DNA of 6,041 nucleotides from Methylococcaceae bacterium. Its GTDB lineage: Bacteria; Pseudomonadota; Gammaproteobacteria; Methylococcales; Methylomonadaceae. Below are positions 1 through 5,524 of the stretch, in pieces. Every line of letters starts with the position of its first letter. Position 1 is the stretch's first letter. Under the pieces are notes generated by a model, which made no database searches, was not told the origin of the DNA, and worked only from the letters and a program-made list of their open reading frames with translations. The stretch spans positions 1 through 6,041 of the forward strand of contig JAUYMX010000114.1 in the NCBI GenBank assembly GCA_030699345.1. Reading direction: 5' to 3'. A program made the translations under genes and the position numbers.

Positions 1-675
1 GCTCGTAAAACACGCCAAGGCGTGACTGTCGATTACCAAACCAACGAAGGCAGTCAATCGTTACATGTTGATAAAGTAATAGTTGCAACAGGGCGTAAAC
101 CCAATAGCGAAGATTTGGCGACAGCTGAAGCCAATTTGTTATTGGATGAAAACGGCTATGTCCATGTGGATGAAAATTGCCGGACTACATTACCCGGGGT
201 GTATGCCATCGGTGATTTGACTTTGCTTGGTCCAATGCTGGCGCATAAAGGCATGGAGGAAGGTGTCTTTGTTGCCGAACAAATTGCCGGTTTACACACA
301 GCCATCAACTTCGACAGGCTACCCAGTGTAATTTTTACCGATCCTGAAATTGCCTGGGTTGGACAAACTGAACAGGCCTTACGTGCGGTTGGTGAGCCTA
401 TTCGAATTGGTACGTACTGTTTGCGTGATACCGCTAAAGCCCAAACCACTGGACACACTGAAGGCTTGGTTAAAATCATTGCCCATGCTGAAACCGATAC
501 CATTCTTGGCGTACACATTATTGGGTCGCATGCCGCTGAATTGATTGCTGAAGCAGTGTTGGCAATGGAATTTTCTGCCAGCTGTGAAGACTTGGTAAGA
601 ACTATCCATGCTCACCCTACCCTATCAGAAGCGTTACATGATGCGGCATTTAAAGTTAAAGATGGCACCAAATAA
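1..675 (+). CDS. lpd: Dihydrolipoyl dehydrogenase (E3), C-terminal part; 5' end outside window
   Basis: Flavoprotein E3 subunit of 2-oxoacid dehydrogenase complexes and the glycine cleavage system; it reoxidises protein-bound dihydrolipoamide with NAD+ in the cytoplasm. The frame is open from base 1, and 224 residues precede the TAA at 673-675. The family is about 470 residues, so roughly the N-terminal half, including the redox-active cysteine pair, lies upstream of the window. Visible landmarks, in fragment numbering, are ATGRKPN near 29-35, the second FAD-contact motif GVYAIGD at 66-72, the dimerisation-domain start FTDPEIAWVG, and the active-site HAHPTLSE at 203-210. Within the last, His205 and Glu210 match the catalytic His-Glu pair of E. 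coli Lpd. This C-terminal signature separates it from mercuric reductase and glutathione reductase. The gap to apt is 30 nt with no clear hairpin, so co-transcription with apt is possible. Which complex it serves cannot be told, since the upstream neighbours are not visible. Confidence 0.93.
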   Translation, partial: ARKTRQGVTVDYQTNEGSQSLHVDKVIVATGRKPNSEDLATAEANLLLDENGYVHVDENCRTTLPGVYAIGDLTLLGPMLAHKGMEEGVFVAEQIAGLHTAINFDRLPSVIFTDPEIAWVGQTEQALRAVGEPIRIGTYCLRDTAKAQTTGHTEGLVKIIAHAETDTILGVHIIGSHAAELIAEAVLAMEFSASCEDLVRTIHAHPTLSEALHDAAFKVKDGTK

Positions 676-705
676 CTTATCTCATTTTTTTACCACTTAA
701 AAACA

Positions 706-1221
706 ATGAACAGATTAAAAGCAACAATACGCGACATTCCAGATTTTCCTAAACCAGGAATTATCTTTAAAGATATTACGCCGCTGGTAAAAGACCCAGC
801 CATGGTTAGACTTGCCGTTCATCAGCTTATACATCCTTTTTTAGGTAGAAATATCAACGTGATCGCCGGTATGGAAGCCAGAGGTTTTATATTTGGCTCG
901 CTAGTCGCTTGGGAATTAGGTTTACCTTTTGTACCGCTAAGAAAACCTGGCAAGCTCCCTTATGATGTGCAAAGTGTTTCCTACGATCTTGAATATGGCT
1001 CAGCAACTCTTGAAGCTCACATAGATTCGTTTAGCGAGGGAGACAAAGTCTTATTAATTGATGATTTGTTAGCCACGGGCGGCACGGCTAAAGCGAGCTG
1101 TGAGCTAGTTGAAAAACTGGGAGCAACCATTGAAGCCTGTGCTTTTGTGGTAGAACTGGATTTTCTAAATGGTCGGGAAAAGCTTGAGGGGTATGAAGTT
1201 CATTCCTTGTTACATTTCTAA
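706..1221 (+). CDS. apt: Adenine phosphoribosyltransferase
   Basis: Purine-salvage enzyme: adenine + PRPP gives AMP + diphosphate, in the cytoplasm. The 171-residue product has the usual family length and appears intact. The N-terminal block IPDFPKPGIIFKDITPL (11-27) is typical of Apt. It is followed by GMEARGFIFG (55-64), the flexible-loop motif RKPGKLP (79-85) and the PRPP-binding loop VLLIDDLLATGGTA (115-128) with the acidic pair Asp119-Asp120. The start is ATG 706. The sequence just upstream (ACTTAAAAACA) lacks a Shine-Dalgarno, so translation may be weak or aided by the lpd transcript ending 30 nt earlier. The gene converges on the mlaA operon. The hairpin in the shared gap has no T-tract on this strand, so how apt transcription ends is not obvious. 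Metabolically it is unrelated to the hopanoid genes to the right. Confidence 0.96.
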   Translation: MNRLKATIRDIPDFPKPGIIFKDITPLVKDPAMVRLAVHQLIHPFLGRNINVIAGMEARGFIFGSLVAWELGLPFVPLRKPGKLPYDVQSVSYDLEYGSATLEAHIDSFSEGDKVLLIDDLLATGGTAKASCELVEKLGATIEACAFVVELDFLNGREKLEGYEVHSLLHF

Positions 1222-1265
1222 AGTCACATTCTTGTAGCGCATAGTAGTTAAATATCAGCATCTTG

Positions 1266-1303
1266 AAAAAAACCATTCCGTTCCTGGTCGGCCAGGAACG
1301 GAA
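1266..1303 (-). terminator. Rho-independent terminator of the hpnH-mlaC-mlaA operon
   Basis: Perfect 12-bp inverted repeat: TTCCGTTCCTGG at 1276-1287 and its complement at 1292-1303, with a 4-nt loop. On the plus strand seven A residues (1266-1272) precede it, so on the minus strand the stem is followed by CATGG-like bases and then a run of seven T residues, the classic intrinsic terminator. It lies 26 nt beyond the mlaA stop codon at 1330. On the plus strand the stem is followed by GTTGCTGATT with no T-tract, so it should be weak or inactive for apt. Confidence 0.9.
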
Positions 1304-1329
1304 GTTGCTGATTCAGGCAAATTTATTGA

Positions 1330-2127
1330 CTACTCTTTGATTGGTTTAGTCGATGTTTCCAGCTCATCATCCAAGTCCAATAGATTCGCAGACGAATCCA
1401 TCCTGCCATCGGTAGCAAGATTGTTACGCCACTGTAAAAAAGATTCGCGGGTAAACACATACGGATCTAGCGCCGCTTCATCAATAAATTTCAATGCGCC
1501 TTCAGCATTTGCCCTGGAATTGAGCAATGAAAGTAATTGCACCGGCATGCCAATATAGGTTGCCGGATTTGCAGCAGTATCAAATACTGAGCCAGGAATA
1601 CCGCGTGCTGTTGATGGTCCAAGCAGTGGTAGCACTAAATAAGAACCTTGCGGCACGCCCCAAACAGCCAGCGTTTGTTCAAAATCTTCATCGTTCTGAT
1701 GCCAGCCAACATTCTTTGCAACATCGAACAAACCACCCAAGCCGAGCGTGGTATTCAGTGCCAGTCGGCCAGTATCTTGAGCGCCCTGCTCAAACTTAGC
1801 TTGCAACACATCATTTAAAACAACATTGACATTTTTTAGGTTGTTAAAAAAATTGTATACCCCAGTTTGCATAAAATCTGGTGTTATCCAGCGATAAGCA
1901 TCCGAAATGGGCTTAGCTACATAACTGTCCACAGAATTATTAAAACCGAACATTGTTCGATTAAAGCCTTCGTAGGGATCATCCGGATTAGCGGCATTGT
2001 TGTTCCCGGCTAATTCGGTTGTCGCACAACCACTTAGTAAAGTAACAATCGATGCAGCTAGCGTTAATCTACGCGCAAATTGCAAAGAGTTTTTAAGTGA
2101 TCCGGTTTGAGAGGAGCGAATAACCAT
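1330..2127 (-). CDS. mlaA: MlaA (VacJ) family outer-membrane lipoprotein
   Basis: Outer-membrane lipoprotein of the Mla pathway. In the characterised E. coli system MlaA sits with porins and passes outer-leaflet phospholipids to the periplasmic carrier MlaC. The 265-residue product begins with a basic region (RR at 19-20), a hydrophobic stretch and a lipobox Leu31-Ser32-Gly33-Cys34. Cys34 would be lipidated, and Ala35 at +2 is compatible with outer-membrane sorting. The mature part opens with the family block DPYEGFNRTMFGFN (about 50-63), then YRWITPDFMQTGVYNFFNNL and the Gly-rich stretch TLGLGGLFDVA, all typical of VacJ. It starts at ATG 2127, only 5 nt after the stop of the upstream MlaC-family gene. 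AGTAGG (2137-2132, minus strand), overlapping that stop codon, may serve as the ribosome site, so the two genes are probably translationally coupled. It is last in the operon and followed by the terminator. Family assignment is secure. A role in hopanoid rather than phospholipid sorting is inferred from context only. Confidence 0.95.
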   Translation of the reverse strand: MVIRSSQTGSLKNSLQFARRLTLAASIVTLLSGCATTELAGNNNAANPDDPYEGFNRTMFGFNNSVDSYVAKPISDAYRWITPDFMQTGVYNFFNNLKNVNVVLNDVLQAKFEQGAQDTGRLALNTTLGLGGLFDVAKNVGWHQNDEDFEQTLAVWGVPQGSYLVLPLLGPSTARGIPGSVFDTAANPATYIGMPVQLLSLLNSRANAEGALKFIDEAALDPYVFTRESFLQWRNNLATDGRMDSSANLLDLDDELETSTKPIKE

Positions 2128-2132
2128 AAAAC

Positions 2133-2744
2133 CTACTGTTTAGAATAATTATCAATTTTTTCGTTAATTTTAGCTATCAGGGCATCAAAGCCCTCACGCT
2201 GCAATATGGTGGTGTATTCAGACCTCTTCAATGCCAGATCACTTACCCCATTAGCTATTATATTGATAATTCGCCAGCTGGTGCCTTTTTCCTTCAGCAT
2301 GTAATCAAATTTGACTGGCTTATCGTCTGGTATAACCAAATGTGAATGAATGACTACACCGCCACGTGCAGTTTGTTCTTCAGAGACAAACACAAACGAC
2401 TCGCCTGAATAATCCTTAAAATTGTGTGCGTACGAGGCAATACTTAACTTGCTAAATACCTCGTCCAATTTTTGCTGCTGCTCTTCAGAAAGCTTTTCTC
2501 CTTCTTTACCAACAACAATTCGAGCAATTTTACTGAGATCATGGCTATTAATGACGGCCTCTTTGAGTTTTTCATAGCGACCAGCGTAACCCAATTTCTG
2601 ACCTTCTTTCATTACTGCAATAAGGTCAGATTGAAATTTCTCTACGATTTGCTTAGCTGATGCGCTACTTTCAGTTTCAGCAAACACTGATGCTGAAAGT
2701 AAATAACTCACCAAAATCACTATTAGCTTTATATTCATTAACAT
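2133..2744 (-). CDS. mlaC: MlaC/HpnM-family periplasmic lipid-binding protein (Ttg2/toluene-tolerance family)
   Basis: Periplasmic carrier of the MlaC/Ttg2D family, which ferries lipids between the outer-membrane MlaA complex and an inner-membrane MCE/ABC transporter. I choose ATG 2744, giving 203 residues, the normal family size. It is followed at once by a signal peptide (KLIVILVSYLLSASVFA, cleavage probably after Ala22), and GGA lies 9 nt upstream. The longer frame from a TTG at 2807 would bury the signal peptide behind 21 residues and overlap hpnH. Family features are KQIVEKFQSDLIAVMKEGQ near the mature N-terminus, the conserved Ser/Tyr-rich middle (SIASYAHNF), the block VVIHSHLVIPDDKPVKFDYML and the C-terminal WRIINIIANGVSDLALKRSEY, a very typical MlaC stretch. 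It is 52 nt downstream of hpnH and 5 nt upstream of mlaA. In several hopanoid clusters the equivalent gene is called hpnM; sequence alone cannot decide between mlaC and hpnM. Confidence 0.92.
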   Translation of the reverse strand: MLMNIKLIVILVSYLLSASVFAETESSASAKQIVEKFQSDLIAVMKEGQKLGYAGRYEKLKEAVINSHDLSKIARIVVGKEGEKLSEEQQQKLDEVFSKLSIASYAHNFKDYSGESFVFVSEEQTARGGVVIHSHLVIPDDKPVKFDYMLKEKGTSWRIINIIANGVSDLALKRSEYTTILQREGFDALIAKINEKIDNYSKQ

Positions 2745-2796
2745 TTTTTTAAATCCAATTAAAAAACCATGATCCGCATAAACAGTAGTAAGTAAA

Positions 2797-3906
2797 TTAC
2801 TCGGCAATTTCTACGCGAATAGGAATACCTGCAATGCTTGATGCTGGCTTATCAGCAATATAAGTAGGCGTAGGCTCCGGCACCATTTCGCCTTCTGTTC
2901 TTGGGCCTTTTATAGAAGTCAGCAATGCTTTCAACGGGTGCTTTAACATGTCTTCAACTGCAGTTGCTTCATAACCGCAATGCGCCATACAGCTTGCACA
3001 TTTAGGATTATTAACGGTACCGTATTTTTCCCATGGTGTAGTATCCAGCAATTCTTTAAAACTTGATGCATACCCTTCATCAGCTAACAGGTAGCAGGGT
3101 TTTTGCCAGCCAAATACGTTACGCGTAGGATTTCCCCAAGGCGTACAGTTATAGTTTTGATTGCCGGCCAAGAAATCAAGATACAAGGTGGAATGATTGA
3201 GTTTCCATTTACGCTCTTTGCCAATCTTGAAAATGCCCCGGAATAAATCCTTAATATCTTTGCCTTTAATAAAAACATCCTGATTAGGCGCATGTTCGTA
3301 GCTAAAACCTGGCGCAATAGTGACACCTTCAACACCTAATTCAGTTACGTAATCCAAAAACTCGCTTACTTCCTTGGCGTTCTCACCTTGAAACAAGGTG
3401 CAGTTGACGGTGACGCGAAAACCTTTGCTTAACGCTAATTTAATAGCTTCGACTGCACGATCAAATACACCGTCTTGACACACAGAGGCATCATGTCTTT
3501 CTTGCATGCCATCAAGATGAATTGAAAAAGTTAAGTACGGCGAAGGCTTGTAATCATCAATACGTTTTTTCAAAAGCAACGCATTTGTACATAAATAAAC
3601 AAACTTTTTGCGAGCAATTAAGCCTTCAACAATTTGCGGCATCTCTTTGTGGATTAAAGGTTCACCACCTGGGATAGATACCATAGGCGCTTCGCACTCA
3701 TCAACTGCTTGCATGCACTCTTCAAAAGATAAGCGTTTGTCGAGAATATCATCGGGATAGTCGATCTTGCCACAACCCGCGCATGCCAGATTGCAACGAA
3801 ACAAAGGCTCAAGCATCAGAACCAAAGGATATTTTTTGGCACCTTTCAGTTTTTGTTTAATCAAATAACTGCCTACAGCCAACTGTTGACGTAAAGGAAC
3901 TCCCAC
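2797..3906 (-). CDS. hpnH: HpnH, adenosylhopane synthase (radical SAM)
   Basis: Radical SAM enzyme that adds a 5'-deoxyadenosyl radical to diploptene to form adenosylhopane, the first step of hopanoid side-chain extension (known for the family). With the GTG start at 3906 the product is 369 residues and begins MGVPLRQQLAVGSYLIKQ, the usual HpnH opening. GGAGGG (3919-3914) sits 7 nt before this GTG, so the TTG at 3921 is rejected because it would lie inside the ribosome site. The [4Fe-4S] cluster motif CNLACAGC gives Cys38, Cys42 and Cys45, followed by KIDYPDDIL; the SAM-binding GGEP is at 80-83. The C-terminal domain (DUF3463 in HpnH proteins) carries Cys254, Cys271 and the trio Cys303, Cys306, Cys310 in NPKCASCMAHCGYEATAV, a strong HpnH signature. 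It is first in the minus-strand operon and divergent from sqs-shc, which supplies its substrate. No convincing promoter is visible for it in the 3907-4360 region. Confidence 0.96.
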   Translation of the reverse strand: MGVPLRQQLAVGSYLIKQKLKGAKKYPLVLMLEPLFRCNLACAGCGKIDYPDDILDKRLSFEECMQAVDECEAPMVSIPGGEPLIHKEMPQIVEGLIARKKFVYLCTNALLLKKRIDDYKPSPYLTFSIHLDGMQERHDASVCQDGVFDRAVEAIKLALSKGFRVTVNCTLFQGENAKEVSEFLDYVTELGVEGVTIAPGFSYEHAPNQDVFIKGKDIKDLFRGIFKIGKERKWKLNHSTLYLDFLAGNQNYNCTPWGNPTRNVFGWQKPCYLLADEGYASSFKELLDTTPWEKYGTVNNPKCASCMAHCGYEATAVEDMLKHPLKALLTSIKGPRTEGEMVPEPTPTYIADKPASSIAGIPIRVEIAE

Positions 3907-3913
3907 AAGCAAA

Positions 3914-3919
3914 CCCTCC
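3914..3919 (-). promoter_or_regulatory. Ribosome binding site of hpnH
   Basis: The minus strand reads GGAGGG, then TTTGCTT (7 nt), then GTG at 3906-3904. It is the strongest Shine-Dalgarno in the window and it fixes the hpnH start at the GTG, because an upstream TTG (3921-3919) overlaps the site itself. Confidence 0.85.
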
Positions 3920-3990
3920 AAAAACTAAAAAAATGATCACCAATCGCGACCGACCACGCCGAGTGGCAAATGCAACAAATGAAACGTATG

Positions 3991-4006
3991 TAGCAATAAA
4001 ACAACA
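3991..4006 (+). repeat. 16-bp direct repeat, copy 1
   Basis: TAGCAATAAAACAACA matches the copy at 4261-4276 at 15 of 16 positions (T/C difference at the seventh base). This copy lies 85 bp upstream of the hpnH start. It is A/C-rich, so a chance match in biased sequence is possible. Confidence 0.5.
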
Positions 4007-4211
4007 ACTGCCATTCATTTAATTTATGCAATAGCGGCTGTTAATTTAGAATTGAACCTAAGCAACTATATAATACAAGCGCTTACCAATTGCCTACTAG
4101 AATACTATCTTTTTAATTTACACTCCAGTTTTTGCCTTATTTTGTTCTTATTAAGCCACAACAATACCCAATTCACATAATCTAAAAACAACAAGGCATT
4201 CTCATAACTCA

Positions 4212-4225
4212 TTGTTTTTAATCAA
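4212..4225. promoter_or_regulatory. Possible FNR/ANR-type binding box
   Basis: TTGTT-TTTA-ATCAA matches the FNR-family consensus TTGAT-N4-ATCAA at 9 of 10 defined positions. Its centre (about 4218.5) lies near -98 relative to the predicted sqs start of transcription. That is far for classical activation at -41.5, but it could act on another start or as a repressor site. The surrounding sequence is AT-rich, so chance occurrence is a real alternative. Confidence 0.3.
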
Positions 4226-4260
4226 TATAATGATTTTTCCCTGTAACAGTCCGTGCGCAT

Positions 4261-4276
4261 TAGCAACAAAACAACA
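4261..4276 (+). repeat. 16-bp direct repeat, copy 2
   Basis: TAGCAACAAAACAACA, 15/16 identical to 3991-4006. It ends 5 bp before the -35 hexamer of the predicted sqs promoter, where an activator or repressor could bind. The same orientation and a 270-bp offset place one copy near each divergent gene. Confidence 0.5.
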
Positions 4277-4281
4277 TTGCT

Positions 4282-4310
4282 TTGCAAAATACCAACAAAC
4301 CGGCTATGAT
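4282..4310 (+). promoter_or_regulatory. Predicted sigma70-type promoter of sqs-shc
   Basis: The -35 is TTGCAA (4282-4287, 4/6 to consensus) and the -10 is TATGAT (4305-4310, 5/6), separated by the optimal 17 bp. Transcription would start near 4317, giving a leader of about 44 nt before the sqs ATG at 4361. Confidence 0.6.
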
Positions 4311-4331
4311 TGCCACCATACCTGACTTGTC

Positions 4332-4364
4332 ATGCTAAATAATTGCTTATCAAACACACCATGA
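4332..4364 (+). CDS. Possible 10-codon leader ORF overlapping the sqs start
   Basis: ATG at 4332 opens a 10-codon frame (MLNNCLSNTP) whose TGA stop (4362-4364) overlaps the sqs start codon as ATGA. It lies within the predicted sqs leader, 15 nt after the predicted transcription start. Neither this ATG nor the sqs ATG has a recognisable Shine-Dalgarno, so stop-start coupling could feed ribosomes to sqs. The peptide shows no regulatory codon run, and its existence rests only on the frame and the overlap. Confidence 0.25.
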   Translation: MLNNCLSNTP

Positions 4365-5524
4365 ACGGAACTCAAGTTTCTCTGGATAACCCAAAATCAC
4401 TGAGCAAATTATCGGATGATGACTTTCAAGCGCTGCTTCTTGAAGGCGTATCCAGAACATTTGCATTAACTATCCCGCAGTTGCCGAATGAGTTATACGG
4501 TGCAGTTGCCAATGCGTACCTGTTATGCCGAATAGTTGACACAATCGAAGATGAAGTATCTCTCTCCCCTGAGCAAAAAAGATACTTTTGCTCAGAGTTC
4601 ATTAATATCGTTAAAACCGGGATAAATTCTGAGTCCTTTGCGGTTGAACTGGCGCCCTTGCTATCAGCGCAAACTATTCCAGCCGAACACACTTTGATTC
4701 ATGTATTGCCTCGGGTCATTGAAATAACGCACAAATTCGATCCGGCACAAGTTGAAGCTTTGGCAACCTGCGTGGAAACTATGGCGCAAGGCATGCCTAT
4801 ATTCCAAGCGCAAGACTTAAGCGCCGGCTTGCCGACATTAGCCGACATGGATCGTTATTGCTATTACGTTGCCGGCTGTGTCGGTGAAATGTTAGCCAAA
4901 TTATTTTGCCATTACTCGCCAGAAATTGACCAACATCGTGATCAGCTACTTAAGCTTTCGGTGTCATTTGGGCAAGGCTTGCAAATGACCAACATTCTTA
5001 AAGATATTTGGGATGATGCTCAACGTGGCGTGTGCTGGTTACCGCAAGATATTTTCACCGAAGTCGGGTTTGATCTTAAAACACTCACGCCTGAAACCAA
5101 CGATGAAAACTTCAGAATAGGTCTGGAGCACTTAATTAGCATTGCTCACGAGCATCTACATAATGCTTTGGTGTATACGCAATTACTACCTAGCAATGAA
5201 ACCGGCATGCGTAATTTCTGCCTCTGGGCGCTTGGCATGGCTGTATTGACGTTGAAAAAAATTAAACAAAACCTGCATTTCAACGATTCGGATCAAGTAA
5301 AAATTTCTCGCAAAAGCGTCAAAGCAACCATCATTGCCACACGATTAATAGGCCGCAGCAATTTCATGCTTAGCCTGTTATTCAATACAGTCAGCCGAGA
5401 ATTGAAGACTCCTGACTGGAACTATTCACTACCAACATCCACTTGTAACCCGAAGGATTTAAATGCCCCCGAGGGTACGCTGTCATCAACTGATAGCCAA
5501 ACACAGAGGACGAATAATGTTTAA
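4361..5524 (+). CDS. sqs: Squalene synthase (squalene/phytoene synthase family)
   Basis: Head-to-head prenyl synthase: two farnesyl diphosphates to squalene via presqualene diphosphate, with NADPH. From ATG 4361 the product is 387 residues. A TTG 18 bp upstream is in frame but lacks any ribosome site. The substrate-entry motif SRTFALTIPQLP spans 31-42. The first Asp-rich motif is DTIED (60-64), and YCYYVAGCVGEMLAKLF is the strongly squalene-synthase-like block. The second Asp-rich motif is DIWDD (215-219), inside LQMTNILKDIWDDAQRGVCWLP, which is closer to phytoene synthases. The length and first motif resemble the single-enzyme (eukaryote-like) squalene synthase rather than the shorter HpnC or HpnD. 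There is no clear C-terminal membrane anchor. The last ~35 residues are polar, low in complexity and rich in Ser/Thr/Asn, and probably unstructured. The 3' end overlaps shc by 8 nt, so translation is likely coupled, and the cyclase neighbour argues for squalene rather than a carotenoid precursor as product. Confidence 0.88.
   Translation: MNGTQVSLDNPKSLSKLSDDDFQALLLEGVSRTFALTIPQLPNELYGAVANAYLLCRIVDTIEDEVSLSPEQKRYFCSEFINIVKTGINSESFAVELAPLLSAQTIPAEHTLIHVLPRVIEITHKFDPAQVEALATCVETMAQGMPIFQAQDLSAGLPTLADMDRYCYYVAGCVGEMLAKLFCHYSPEIDQHRDQLLKLSVSFGQGLQMTNILKDIWDDAQRGVCWLPQDIFTEVGFDLKTLTPETNDENFRIGLEHLISIAHEHLHNALVYTQLLPSNETGMRNFCLWALGMAVLTLKKIKQNLHFNDSDQVKISRKSVKATIIATRLIGRSNFMLSLLFNTVSRELKTPDWNYSLPTSTCNPKDLNAPEGTLSSTDSQTQRTNNV
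5505..5510 (+). promoter_or_regulatory. Ribosome binding site of shc
   Basis: AGAGGA lies 6 nt before ATG 5517, inside the last codons of sqs. It fixes the shc start, which overlaps the sqs stop (5522-5524), and suggests coupled translation of the two enzymes. Confidence 0.8.

Larger units (their letters stand above)
3907..4360. other. Divergent intergenic region between the two hopanoid operons
   Basis: These 454 bp separate the hpnH and sqs starts. The region is AT-rich, with many A/C-rich runs on the plus strand, and holds no credible protein gene longer than the short leader ORF described separately. I see a sigma70-type promoter facing sqs (4282-4310), two further plus-strand TATAAT hexamers (4069-4074 and 4226-4231) without good -35 partners, an 8-bp palindrome AAGCGCTT (4077-4084), an FNR-like box (4212-4225) and a near-identical 16-bp direct repeat (3991-4006 and 4261-4276). 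I could not find a convincing -35/-10 pair facing hpnH. The minus-strand TATAGT at 4070-4065 is the best -10 but has no -35 at 16-18 bp. The region is longer than a simple divergent promoter needs, so a small RNA or a long leader cannot be excluded. Confidence 0.7.

Noticed and set aside
156..615. Open frames on the minus strand and in a second plus frame across lpd
   Set aside because: They lie wholly inside the strongly conserved lpd coding sequence, show no family resemblance and have no ribosome sites.
1..675. Mercuric reductase or glutathione reductase as identity of the partial flavoprotein
   Set aside because: The C-terminal HAHPTLSE block and the absence of a terminal cysteine pair fit dihydrolipoyl dehydrogenase.
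1527..1799. A 90-codon plus-strand frame opposite mlaA
   Set aside because: It is antisense to conserved MlaA sequence, has no recognisable domain or start signals and is best explained as a coding shadow.
2745..2807. TTG start at 2807 giving a longer MlaC-family protein
   Set aside because: It would place 21 non-signal residues before a clear signal peptide and overlap the end of hpnH. ATG 2744 fits the signal peptide and family length.
3084..3335. An 83-codon minus-strand frame inside hpnH in another phase
   Set aside because: It overlaps the conserved HpnH core on the same strand, and its residue pattern looks like a shifted reading of that gene.
4226..4231. TATAAT as a main sqs promoter -10
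   Set aside because: No -35-like hexamer occurs at 16-18 bp upstream and there is no extended -10 element. The 4282-4310 pair is much better.
4343..4360. TTG start at 4343 for sqs
   Set aside because: It has no Shine-Dalgarno and an ATG is available six codons later. The added residues match nothing conserved.
3907..4360. CRISPR array, tRNA or mobile-element remnant in the large intergenic gap
   Set aside because: There are no regularly spaced repeats beyond the single 16-bp pair, no cloverleaf, and no terminal inverted repeats or transposase fragments.
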